34,991 nt of DNA from Mesotoga sp. UBA6090. GTDB lineage: Bacteria; Thermotogota; Thermotogae; Petrotogales; Kosmotogaceae. Location: contig NZ_DIXC01000073.1 in the NCBI RefSeq assembly GCF_002435945.1, positions 1 through 34,991 of the forward strand, written 5' to 3'. Of this stretch, positions 7,554 through 15,289 are shown piece by piece (position 1 is the stretch's first letter; every line of letters starts with the position of its first letter). A program made the translations under genes and the position numbers. Under the pieces are notes generated by a model. It was not told the DNA's origin, did not search any database, and was given only the letters and a program-made list of their open reading frames with translations.

Positions 7554-9150
7554 TTTCCTTCACCTCTTCCTGTTCACCTAGCATAAGTAAACCGAAGTCA
7601 GCAGGATCGGCTGTCGGCGGCAGAATTCCCACTATCCTTCCTTCACTTACTATTGCTATTCTGTCGCAAATTGAGCGGAGCTCTTCAAGTTCAGAAGAAG
7701 TCATGATTATAGTTGTTCCGTGTTCTCTATTCTGCCTTCTAAGGGTCTCAAGGACCACGCTTTTTGCACCTACATCGATTCCTCTGGTGGGCTCAGAAAC
7801 AAAGAGAAAATCAGGTTCCAGAACAAAGGCCTTGGCAAGACATACTTTCTGTTGATTTCCTCCCGAGAGTTCCTTCGCCTGCTGTTTTTCGCTAACGCAT
7901 TTGATCTGGAGAGATTCAACGTATTCTCTGGCAACCCTTGAAATTTCTTTGTCATCTCGCCACTTGATCAGGCCACCAAGAAGATTCTTGATGAACCTTC
8001 CTTGAATCTGGATCGCGGTGAATACGATGTTCAGATCTATTGGTTCATCAAGGAGGAGACCGACGCCCCTTCTGTCTTCCGAAACGAACGCGATTCCTTT
8101 GCTTAGAAAAGCTACAGGATTATTTAGCGGAAGTCTTTCGCCTTTGTAGTAGACCTCACCTTCAGCGGGGAAGAGACCCATTACTCCGTTGGCGATTCCT
8201 AGCTTTCCTTGGCCGGCGAGACCTCCAATACCGAGAATCTCTCCTTTGTGTACTTGAAGGTTGACACCGTTAACCTGTTCTCCAGGCATGTCTACCCAGA
8301 GATCCTTTATATCCAGAACGATTTCAGGCTCTTCACCTATACTTGCTCTAACCGAGGAGCTGTCCTTTATTTCTCTACCTACCATCAAAGAGGCGACCTC
8401 TCTTGGAGTGGTCTTGGATGACTCCAGCTCACGGACCACCTGGCCGTCTCTCAATACAATCAGCCGATCAGCTATTCCTAGAACCTCGCTCAACCTGTGA
8501 CTAATGAAGATTATAGAAAGTCCCTTATTTGCAAGCTTTCTTGCCGCTTTCAGCATCGTTTCCGCTTCTGATTCTGTAAGAACTGCCGTAGGTTCATCTA
8601 GGACAAGAAGTTTAGTTGACTTCCTATCCATCTCTCTCGCGATCTCAGTGAACTGCCGGTGTCCGACAGGCATTTCGCTGACGAGCATATCAGGGTCCAG
8701 CTGGACCTCAAGCTTTTCTATTGCAGCAACGGCTCTCTTATGCATGTCCTCTCTATTAAGAGTTCGCAATCTCTCGCCGAAGACTTCTACGAAGATATTG
8801 TAATTAGTTGATTCTCTGTTTAGTAGTATGTTCTCTGTAGCAGTGAAACCCGGTATCAGTATAAATTCCTGGTGCACCATCCCTATTCCGGCTTCAATGG
8901 CCTCAAATGGACTGGCGAAACTGACTTCCTTATCATCGAGGAATATCTTTCCCTGAAAACCACCAGTCTCGTTGATAACAGGCAAACCGAACAGTATATT
9001 CATTAGAGTGGACTTTCCAGCACCGTTTTCTCCAACCAATCCAACGATCTCGCCTTTTCCAATTCTAAGAGTTACATCTTTCAAAACCTGATTACCGAAA
9101 AACTCTTTGCTGATGTTTTCCATCCTCAGCAAGTATTGCTTTTCATCCAT
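7546..9150 (-). CDS. ABC transporter ATP-binding protein with two nucleotide-binding domains
   Basis: A 534-residue fused ATPase of the YufO/RbsA type that powers the two permeases. Domain 1 (about residues 1-245) has Walker A GENGAGKST, a diverged signature (MPVGHRQ in place of LSGGQ) and Walker B LLVLDEPTAVL. Domain 2 (about 265-530) has a degenerate Walker A (GLAGQGKLG, Leu where Ser/Thr is expected), a good signature LSGGNQQK and EPTRGIDVGAK. This asymmetry, in which one site is weakly catalytic, is normal in the family. The ATG follows GGGGTGA. The gene sits 75 bases after the binding-protein gene, behind a strong hairpin, so its level is probably lower than that of the binding protein. 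Confidence 0.92.
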   Translation of the reverse strand: MDEKQYLLRMENISKEFFGNQVLKDVTLRIGKGEIVGLVGENGAGKSTLMNILFGLPVINETGGFQGKIFLDDKEVSFASPFEAIEAGIGMVHQEFILIPGFTATENILLNRESTNYNIFVEVFGERLRTLNREDMHKRAVAAIEKLEVQLDPDMLVSEMPVGHRQFTEIAREMDRKSTKLLVLDEPTAVLTESEAETMLKAARKLANKGLSIIFISHRLSEVLGIADRLIVLRDGQVVRELESSKTTPREVASLMVGREIKDSSSVRASIGEEPEIVLDIKDLWVDMPGEQVNGVNLQVHKGEILGIGGLAGQGKLGIANGVMGLFPAEGEVYYKGERLPLNNPVAFLSKGIAFVSEDRRGVGLLLDEPIDLNIVFTAIQIQGRFIKNLLGGLIKWRDDKEISRVAREYVESLQIKCVSEKQQAKELSGGNQQKVCLAKAFVLEPDFLFVSEPTRGIDVGAKSVVLETLRRQNREHGTTIIMTSSELEELRSICDRIAIVSEGRIVGILPPTADPADFGLLMLGEQEEVKESV

Positions 9151-9188
9151 GGCTTCACCCCAAATACCGAACGTTGGAAAGAATCAAG

Positions 9189-9213
9189 AAAAGGGGGGCT
9201 TACCCCCCTTTTT
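9189..9213 (-). terminator. Intra-operon hairpin after the binding-protein gene
   Basis: A 10-bp stem (AAAAGGGGGG at 9189-9198, CCCCCCTTTT at 9203-9212) with a 4-base loop. On the minus strand it ends in TTTT. It lies 13 bases after the stop of the binding-protein gene. It may be a partial terminator or a 3'-end stabiliser that raises the amount of binding protein over the membrane subunits. Confidence 0.75.
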
Positions 9214-9225
9214 GACGCTATTCGC

Positions 9226-10401
9226 TTAGAAGTTTAGGAATTTCTCAGGAACTTCTACTTCAGTTATACCCATGTAACCTTTGCCAAATATGTAGGTGTC
9301 CTGATAGATCAAGAGATAATTTTCCTGCTCGATTCCATAGGAATCGACATAATAACTTCCATTCCAAGCTGCGCCTGGCGTGTATTCGGCAAATGCAGCC
9401 ATGACTGCATCGAAGTCGTCAACCTCACATTTGCCTTCAATGACATTCTTGGCATGTTCTGCAAGCGCTGCGGTCGTCGTGTAACCAAGCGAGTAGGCCC
9501 ATGTTCCCATTCTTCCGGCTCCACCCTTTGCCACAACAGCCTCTTCAACCTTGGCAAGAATTGCTGGCCAGTTACCAGTTTCCTCTTCGGTAAAGGAGAT
9601 ACCAAGTGCGCCAGGATAACCCATGAGTGGAGAAGGAAGATCGGCTTCGATGAAATAACCGCCAAGTTCGGCAACTCTCTTGAGAAGAGGTTCTGTGTGG
9701 GCATCGTTTGTACAGAAGAAGGCGGTCTTTGGTCCATACTCATCGAGCCAGGCGGGGACTTTCTCAAGAATGAACTGTTGTGCTCCTGCGATTCCAACGT
9801 CACTGACAGGGTCAGGAGAACCCATGTCGATGAACTCGAGACCGAGCTCTTCACAAGCAGCTCTCATGATGTCTCTTCTCTTCGATAGGAGTTCGTAAGA
9901 CATGTGCCTTGGGAATGAGATGTGCATGAACTTCTCTGCACCGAGCTGCTTGGCCGTGTAGATAATTAGATAGCCACGGGCAAGTGAGTCAGCATTGACC
10001 GAGAGGTGGGCCGCATCGGCTAGCATTGGAGGATCTTCGTGAGGCAGACCGGCAAGAAGAAGAATATCCGGTCTTGTCTCCCTGATTCTTCTGAAGCTCT
10101 CGACTGTTCCTGGAATTGCCTGGTTGACAATGATAGCCTTCATTAGAGGATCGTCTGCGAGACCAGTTATCTGAGCAATAACTGTCTCCTGTTCAGACAT
10201 GAAGTTGTCAGGGTAAGTAAGGTGAACTATCATTCCACCGGAAGCAGCATCTCCGTATTTCTTGATCAGCGCTTCGGCGCCTCGAAGATCATCTTCAGAC
10301 TGTGACACCGTTCCAGTTACAACGCCGATGTGAAATTCTGCGGCAAACATGAAAGCCGCGCTTACAAGAACTACCAGCAGAACTAATAGTGCTTTACGCA
10401 T
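9226..10401 (-). CDS. Exported substrate-binding protein, DUF3798 type
   Basis: A 391-residue exported protein with a signal peptide of about 20 residues (MRKALLVLLVVLVSAAFMFA). The mature part has the two-lobed periplasmic-binding-protein look and stretches I associate with DUF3798: GTVSQSEDDLRGAEALIKKYG, VHLTYPDNFMSEQETVIAQ and AFFCTNDAHTEPLLKRVAEL. It is not a classical BmpA-type lipoprotein: no lipobox cysteine follows the signal, so it is probably free in the periplasm under the toga. It is the first gene of a complete ABC importer operon, so a role as the ligand-binding subunit is strong, but the ligand is unknown; nucleosides, cofactors or other compounds are possible. The ATG is preceded by AAGGGGG. 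Confidence 0.82.
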   Translation of the reverse strand: MRKALLVLLVVLVSAAFMFAAEFHIGVVTGTVSQSEDDLRGAEALIKKYGDAASGGMIVHLTYPDNFMSEQETVIAQITGLADDPLMKAIIVNQAIPGTVESFRRIRETRPDILLLAGLPHEDPPMLADAAHLSVNADSLARGYLIIYTAKQLGAEKFMHISFPRHMSYELLSKRRDIMRAACEELGLEFIDMGSPDPVSDVGIAGAQQFILEKVPAWLDEYGPKTAFFCTNDAHTEPLLKRVAELGGYFIEADLPSPLMGYPGALGISFTEEETGNWPAILAKVEEAVVAKGGAGRMGTWAYSLGYTTTAALAEHAKNVIEGKCEVDDFDAVMAAFAEYTPGAAWNGSYYVDSYGIEQENYLLIYQDTYIFGKGYMGITEVEVPEKFLNF

Positions 10402-10428
10402 TCAAAAACCCCCTTTTATTAGGAATTG

Positions 10429-10449
10429 AGGCTGCCCGATAGGCATCCT
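10429..10449 (-). other. 5'-leader stem-loop of the ABC operon
   Basis: AGGCTGCC (10429-10436) and GGCATCCT (10442-10449) form an 8-bp stem with one mismatch and a 5-base loop, just upstream of the ribosome binding site of the binding-protein gene. A weak promoter (TTGTGA at 10537-10542, CACAAT at 10513-10518, minus strand, spacing 18) would give a leader of about 105 bases that contains it. Confidence 0.3.
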
Positions 10450-10624
10450 TTAATCATCATTTCTGTTTGACCGATATAAAAGCCGGATGTACCGGATACC
10501 AAAAAGGAAAGTATTGTGTTCACCGAGACCAGTTTATCACAATTCTGAGTCATTTATGTAATCACTCTGTTCTCCGCTGATCCTAATTCAAGCTGTTAAG
10601 AGCCATCTTATCTCTTCTCCTTGT

Positions 10625-10652
10625 TTGATTCTTTGGTATGCTGGTTTATAAT
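10625..10652 (+). promoter_or_regulatory. Promoter of the AEC transporter gene (leaderless start)
   Basis: TTGATT at 10625-10630 and a perfect TATAAT at 10647-10652, spacing 16. The expected transcription start, about 7 bases after the -10 box, falls on or next to the ATG at 10660. No Shine-Dalgarno sequence lies between, so the mRNA is probably leaderless. Confidence 0.6.
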
Positions 10653-10659
10653 CCTCTTA

Positions 10660-11568
10660 ATGACTGAAATCGTCTCGAAAGTGCTTACTTTCTTTGTGTT
10701 AATAGGAATTGGCTTCATATTGAGGAGAACTAATCTGGTTGACGATTTGTTCACAAAGGTAGTTTCCGGATTCGTTCTTTACGTAACTCTTCCTGCTCTG
10801 ATAGTAGATTCGATGAATTTTGAATACTCTTACGAGGTGTTTTCTAACTCCGTAATATTGTTAGTGGCTGGAGGAGTCTTGTATCTGATTCTCTGGTTTG
10901 TAGGATTAGTCTCATCAAAGATTCTTAAGCTCACCGGAGATTCGAGAAGTGTCTTTCTATATGCAGTTCTATTTGGAAACGTTGCTTACATGGGATACCC
11001 CGTTGTCGAGCTAATTATCGGGAAGGAAGGAGTGTTTTACAGCGCCGTCTTCAATATCTGGTTCAATGTGCTTACATGGACTGTCGGTGTGCGAATTATG
11101 TCACGTAAGGCTGGCTCTTCGACAAGAAAGGCTTTTCTCAATCCTGGGATCATTTCAGTATGCATCGGTCTTGTCCTCTTCTTCTCTCCATTGAAGCTTC
11201 CGGTGTTTCTTGATGAAGCTCTTGCTCTTCTTGGAGAAAGCACAATTCCTTTAGCCATGGTAGTTGTGGGAATTATTTTGGGCAATGTAAGACTCTCCAC
11301 AATATTGAAGAGCAGAACTGTTATCTTCTACAGCATTGTGAAGCTGTGCATTGCACCGGTCATTGTCTTCTTTCTGTTGTCTGCCGGAGAAATGCCCGCG
11401 ATGGTGAAGAAGATATTGATAATCATGAGCGCAATGCCTGCAGCAGCAAACACATCGATATTTGCAAGGATTTTCGATTCTGATTACGAGCTCTCCTCCA
11501 AACTCATTGCATCTTCAACTCTCTTTTCTCTAATAACAATCCCCTTGATCATCTCTTTTCTTGATTGA
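10660..11568 (+). CDS. AEC-family membrane transporter
   Basis: A 302-residue inner-membrane transporter of the auxin efflux carrier family (bile/arsenite/riboflavin superfamily). Ten membrane segments are visible in two halves. Family landmarks are GIGFILRRTNLVDD near the N-terminus (a cytoplasmic RR after helix 1), VLYVTLPALIVDSM in helix 2, VAYMGYPVVELIIGKEG in the fourth region, and the C-terminal half with STIPLAMVVVGIILG and MSAMPAAANTSIFA. Bacterial members move malate, malonate or related carboxylates, but the substrate cannot be assigned here. The ATG at 10660 is preferred over a TTG 39 bases upstream because that codon lies within the promoter. It is divergent from the ABC operon. 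Confidence 0.85.
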   Translation: MTEIVSKVLTFFVLIGIGFILRRTNLVDDLFTKVVSGFVLYVTLPALIVDSMNFEYSYEVFSNSVILLVAGGVLYLILWFVGLVSSKILKLTGDSRSVFLYAVLFGNVAYMGYPVVELIIGKEGVFYSAVFNIWFNVLTWTVGVRIMSRKAGSSTRKAFLNPGIISVCIGLVLFFSPLKLPVFLDEALALLGESTIPLAMVVVGIILGNVRLSTILKSRTVIFYSIVKLCIAPVIVFFLLSAGEMPAMVKKILIIMSAMPAAANTSIFARIFDSDYELSSKLIASSTLFSLITIPLIISFLD

Positions 11569-11610
11569 AATGGCAAGATATTTTCTCTCTTCCTATTTTG
11601 GTGCTGATAA

Positions 11611-11619
11611 TGCTATTAT
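11611..11619 (+). promoter_or_regulatory. Extended -10 promoter for the patatin gene
   Basis: TG-C-TATTAT at 11611-11619 is an extended -10 element. No clear -35 lies 17 bases upstream. Transcription would start near 11626, about 30 bases before the patatin start codon. Confidence 0.35.
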
Positions 11620-11654
11620 CCCTCTATGGAAGCCATTAAAGAGAGGTGTTGTCA

Positions 11655-12944
11655 GTGAAGAGACTTCTTCTGGTTTTTGTCTTCATGATTCCCTTAATGC
11701 TTTATTCGCGTAGTGTAGGTCTCGTCCTTTCTGGAGGAGGAGCGAAGGGCGGTTATGAAATTGGTGCCTGGAAAGCTCTTCTTGATCTAGGAATGGAAAT
11801 TGGTGGAGTCTATGGCACTTCAGTCGGCTCCTTAAATGCAGCTGCGGTAGCCCAAGGTGATTTTGATAAGGCCCTAAACGTGTGGAGGGATATCTCAGAA
11901 GAGAGTGTCATGAAACCGACTGAGGCTGAGAAAAAGCTGATTGAGGCATACGGTGGAGGAGCTGACTGGAGTCTGGGAGAGCTTTATCAGGGGGCGGTCG
12001 ACGTGATAAATCAAGGAATAGATGTGACACCGCTTAAGGAGCTGTTGCGCTCACTTATTTCTGAGGAGTTGGTCAGGAGCTCTTCTATTGACTTTGGGCT
12101 CGTAACGTTCGATCTAACCGATCTGAGGTCCGAGATGCTTTTCATTGAAGACATTCCTCAAGGGTCTTTGATCGAATATATAATGGCGAGCGCAGATTTT
12201 CCCGGTTTCAGGACGGTGGTCATCGATGGCAAAGCCTTTGTGGATGGCGGCGTCTATTCGAATCAGCCAGTCGAAATGGCATTAGAAAGAGGCTTCAGAG
12301 AGATCATCCTTGTCGATATTGGTAGAATTGCGCTCAGAGATAGAATCGCTAAACGTCAGGCATTTCTTGCCGGCGCGAATCTAATTCATATAAGACCGAG
12401 AATAATGTACGGGAGTACATTGGATTTCGACGCTGAGATGACAAGGTTGCAGATAGAAGAGGGCTATCTCGATACGCTCGCTGCTTTTGGCTTTCTGAAG
12501 GGTGAGTACACATATATTTTCGAAGATCGAGACGTATTCAAAGAGATGTTTGATTCTCTCTCTCAAGATGAGAAAATCGCTGCTATAGAGATCGTCAGTG
12601 ATCTTCAAGACTGCGATGATCCCGACAGGTTCTATTCTGAGTTACTATCGTCTCTCGGAAAGATCTACAAGAGGGATGATCCTATGATTGTTCTGGTTGA
12701 TGAGTTAGCTTCCATTCTAGAGATTCCCCCACTTGTTCTGTACAGTATCGCTGAGGTCCTAGATGCGATTGAAAGTGCCTATGCCGAAAAGGGTTTTCAA
12801 GACCAAGGAACTTCACTTATACCCTATGGAAAAATGCTTGACTTTGTCCTCTTCTTGCACGATAACAGTGAAGTACCTTCACCTCCAGCGAAATTCGAGA
12901 TGTTTAAATCCTCCTTCATGATTCTAGAGGGAGTTGAGGAGTGA
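11655..12944 (+). CDS. Patatin-like phospholipase, exported
   Basis: A predicted serine acyl hydrolase of 429 residues with an N-terminal signal or anchor segment (VKRLLLVFVFMIPLMLY, about 1-17). The patatin catalytic parts are all present: oxyanion loop SGGGAKGG (26-33), nucleophile elbow GTSVG (54-58, Ser56) and the aspartate in VDGGVYSNQP (DGG at 197-199). The fold appears to end near residue 260; the remaining 170 residues form a mostly helical extension without a recognised domain. GAGAGGTG at 11641-11648 favours the GTG at 11655 over the GTG at 11646. It probably acts on phospholipids or acyl esters outside the cytoplasm. The lipoprotein gene follows after 4 bases, so the two are coupled. 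Confidence 0.88.
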   Translation: MKRLLLVFVFMIPLMLYSRSVGLVLSGGGAKGGYEIGAWKALLDLGMEIGGVYGTSVGSLNAAAVAQGDFDKALNVWRDISEESVMKPTEAEKKLIEAYGGGADWSLGELYQGAVDVINQGIDVTPLKELLRSLISEELVRSSSIDFGLVTFDLTDLRSEMLFIEDIPQGSLIEYIMASADFPGFRTVVIDGKAFVDGGVYSNQPVEMALERGFREIILVDIGRIALRDRIAKRQAFLAGANLIHIRPRIMYGSTLDFDAEMTRLQIEEGYLDTLAAFGFLKGEYTYIFEDRDVFKEMFDSLSQDEKIAAIEIVSDLQDCDDPDRFYSELLSSLGKIYKRDDPMIVLVDELASILEIPPLVLYSIAEVLDAIESAYAEKGFQDQGTSLIPYGKMLDFVLFLHDNSEVPSPPAKFEMFKSSFMILEGVEE

Positions 12945-12948
12945 AAAG

Positions 12949-13536
12949 ATGAAGTGGATTCTATTGATTCTGATTGTTACGATTATTGTGTCTGGTTGCG
13001 TGCCAATGGCTCTAATGATGGAGCCAGAAATTCTGCCTAGGGGTACACTGAAACAGGCAGTCGGAATGGATCTTCTCGTAGCATTTGATGAATTGGTTGT
13101 CGCTCCTTGGAGTTTCCAGTATCTTGCAAGGATGGGATTGACCGAGTATCTCGAAGGTTCTTTGAGAGTGGCCATTCCAAGCATCTTCATATCTGCTCCG
13201 GCAGCAACCGTTGAAGTAGGAGCAAAACTTGGAATTCCCGGCTTGAGGAACGCAGCAATTCACATGAGCGGTGGAGTGTTCTTTGGAAAGAGGCCTAGCG
13301 GAATTAGTGGCGATGATTATTTCATACCTTTCCTTAGAATATCGCCGATGGCTGGAATCTATTTACAAGACTGGATGGTAGGGGCAAAACTCCAGCTTTT
13401 TGTGGCGAATGAGGTGGGTGTGATTCCAGGTCTCTTTCTAACCAACGGAAAATTCTATTTCGAAATCGATGTTCCATTTGCAGAAAGCACTTCAAGTCCG
13501 GACGGAGGACTATTTGGGATCGCTGTCGCCTTCTGA
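12949..13536 (+). CDS. Lipoprotein paired with the patatin-like phospholipase
   Basis: A 195-residue lipoprotein. The signal MKWILLILIVTIIVSGC has a lipobox VSGC with the modified cysteine at position 17, and no Asp follows it, which fits export beyond the inner membrane. The mature part is rich in alternating hydrophobic and polar residues in repeated segments (for example LEGSLRVAIPSIFIS, ATVEVGAKLGI, MVGAKLQLFVAN, GKFYFEIDVPF) and ends in a terminal Phe (FGIAVAF). This looks like antiparallel beta strands and could be a small beta-barrel or lipocalin-like fold, as in outer-membrane proteins. No family is recognised. GAGGAG at 12936-12941 supports the ATG at 12949. The coupling to the phospholipase suggests a shared envelope role; this is inference. 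Confidence 0.8.
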   Translation: MKWILLILIVTIIVSGCVPMALMMEPEILPRGTLKQAVGMDLLVAFDELVVAPWSFQYLARMGLTEYLEGSLRVAIPSIFISAPAATVEVGAKLGIPGLRNAAIHMSGGVFFGKRPSGISGDDYFIPFLRISPMAGIYLQDWMVGAKLQLFVANEVGVIPGLFLTNGKFYFEIDVPFAESTSSPDGGLFGIAVAF

Positions 13537-13655
13537 TATGGCGACTACGGCTTTCTCTTGATGCATTTTATAAGACATTTAGGAGGAGACCACGAAGGGA
13601 ACTGAGAGACGCCGTTGTCCGCCAACGGGTGATATCGAGCCTGTTACCACTCAGT

Positions 13656-14342
13656 CTAGACAAGCAATTTCAACAGCTCATCGTAGTTCTTTGCAGTATT
13701 TACCGGACCTTTGTTCCTTCTGGCATGCGGTCCAAACCATATGAAGTCGATACCGGCATTTTGTGAGCCTTTGTAGTCTGACTCCAGGCTGTCTCCAATA
13801 TAGACAACCTCGTCACTCTTGACACCTGCAATTCTCATGGCTTCGATGAATATTTCTGCGTCGGGCTTTGCAGCGCCAGCCTCTTCTGAAGAAAGAGAAA
13901 ACTCAAAGAATTCGTGCAAGCCGGCCGAAAGAAATCTGTTGTGTTGAACACGGTATACACCATTTGTTATTATTGCCATTCGTTTTCCTTGACGCCTCAT
14001 AGTTATCAGAAACTCTTTCGCTCCTGGAAGGAAGTAGGCTTTCCCGGAAAGCCTGGTAAGGTATTCATCGTTCAGTTCTTCGGGATCGAAGGTGACACCG
14101 ATATAATCACAATACTCTTCGAATCGGCCAACAACGACTTCTTCCTTTGTCTTCTTTCCCTGCTCCAGAAAGCCCCACCATTTTGTGTTTATTTCCTTGT
14201 ACGAGTCTATCTGTTCATCGGAAAGATCAATATTTCTCAATTTGAAGAGTTCCAAAAGAGATTCGACTTCGCTTCTTTCGAAATCAAGAATCGTATGATC
14301 AAGATCGAAGAAGTACATTTTGTAAAGAGTGCTCAAAATCAT
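13656..14342 (-). CDS. yjjG: HAD-family phosphatase, YjjG-type 5'-nucleotidase
   Basis: A cytoplasmic HAD subfamily IA hydrolase of 228 residues, most like YjjG, which removes phosphate from (often damaged) pyrimidine nucleoside monophosphates. Motif I is FFDLDHTILDF (Asp13 nucleophile, Asp15 acid/base), motif II is IITNG, motif III is the lysine in AAKPDAEIF and motif IV is YIGDSLESDYKG. The cap helices lie at about residues 25-100. The ATG at 14342 overlaps the stop of the dehydrogenase gene as ATGA and follows AAGGA, so it is preferred to an internal ATG at 14318. It is the last gene of a three-gene operon. YjjG is the nearest named match; another phosphatase specificity is possible. Confidence 0.8.
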   Translation of the reverse strand: MILSTLYKMYFFDLDHTILDFERSEVESLLELFKLRNIDLSDEQIDSYKEINTKWWGFLEQGKKTKEEVVVGRFEEYCDYIGVTFDPEELNDEYLTRLSGKAYFLPGAKEFLITMRRQGKRMAIITNGVYRVQHNRFLSAGLHEFFEFSLSSEEAGAAKPDAEIFIEAMRIAGVKSDEVVYIGDSLESDYKGSQNAGIDFIWFGPHARRNKGPVNTAKNYDELLKLLV

Positions 14343-15289
14343 TCCATCCTTAAAATAACCTTCAGCGACGTCCTGGCCGCTTCGAAGGCTTCGTATGCCC
14401 TACTGATGTGAAATGTCTTTGCTATCAGTGGTGTAGGATCGACTAATCCTCTTTCCAGCAATGAAATTGCCTTGTCAAATGGGCCGCATCGAGAGCCGAT
14501 CAGTTCTATCTCTCTTACCACAACCCTCGTCATATCGACGGAAGGAAATCCCTCGTAGGTGCTTTTCAGCACTATCTTTCCCTTGGGCCTAACTATCGAC
14601 AGGGCTTGGGCAAGCCCTCCGGGATTTCCAGTAGCTTCGATAACTATATCAAAATACCTGTCGATAGTCTTCGCATCTTCAATTCCAGTAAAAGATGCAT
14701 TGCCAGTTTCTAGAAACTCGAGCCGCTCTTTATGTCTACCAATTAGCTGATGTTTTATGCCGTTTGCAGAAAGAACCATTGAAATCAGTAAGCCCAATTT
14801 CCCATCGCCTATCAAGCAAACCTTATCATCACGGAGGAAATCTGCGGATTCGAGAGCGTCAACAGCGGCGGCCAAAGGTTCAATAAATACGGCTTTTTCA
14901 TCTGAGACAGATTCCGGAATTTCGTGAAGGTTTTGATCCGGCACTACTGCATACTCTGCAAAGACACCGGGGTAGTCGGCAATACCGACCGTCCGGATGT
15001 TTCTGCAGTGTTTGAAAAGTCCTTTTTGGCATAGGTCGCAGGTTTTGCAAGGTACGTTGATTTCGGTTGTCACGCGCTTTCCGGAAAGAGAATTCGAGTC
15101 ACTCTCGATTACCGTCCCTAGAAGTTCATGACCCAAAATTCCGTGAAAGTTCATGTAGCCCTTTGTAATCTCGATGTCAGTATTGCATATTCCCGCAAGA
15201 TTGACCTTAACCAGAGATGTCCCGGGAAGCCTTGTTGGGAAGGGCGCTTCTTCAAGTCTAAGTTCTCCGTCAAAGATCAGTGCTTTCAT
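14339..15289 (-). CDS. Zinc-dependent medium-chain alcohol dehydrogenase
   Basis: A medium-chain dehydrogenase of 316 residues. The catalytic zinc site is seen as Cys35 (GICNTD), His54-Glu55 (GHE) and Glu137 (FIEPLAAAV). The structural zinc lobe has four cysteines, CKTCDLCQKG...HC (81, 84, 87, 95). The Rossmann loop is LIGDGKLGLLI (about 158-168). It is on the short side for the family (usual 330-350). The substrate is not evident; relatives act on sugars alcohols, threonine and simple alcohols. It is translationally coupled on both sides: its start overlaps the stop of the sulfur amino acid enzyme gene (ATGA) and its stop overlaps the start of the phosphatase gene (ATGA). This suggests related metabolism, for example the handling of a 2-oxo acid or aldehyde product; this is inference. 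Confidence 0.85.
   Translation of the reverse strand: MKALIFDGELRLEEAPFPTRLPGTSLVKVNLAGICNTDIEITKGYMNFHGILGHELLGTVIESDSNSLSGKRVTTEINVPCKTCDLCQKGLFKHCRNIRTVGIADYPGVFAEYAVVPDQNLHEIPESVSDEKAVFIEPLAAAVDALESADFLRDDKVCLIGDGKLGLLISMVLSANGIKHQLIGRHKERLEFLETGNASFTGIEDAKTIDRYFDIVIEATGNPGGLAQALSIVRPKGKIVLKSTYEGFPSVDMTRVVVREIELIGSRCGPFDKAISLLERGLVDPTPLIAKTFHISRAYEAFEAARTSLKVILRME

Noticed and set aside
9309..9854. A 181-codon frame on the minus strand, inside the binding-protein gene in another frame
   Set aside because: It lies wholly within the well-supported DUF3798 gene, has no ribosome site and shows no domain; it is a shadow frame.
13612..13628. Hairpin CCGTTG-TCCGC-CAACGG between convergent genes
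   Set aside because: The stem is only 6 bp and no T-run follows on either strand, so a terminator call is not justified.
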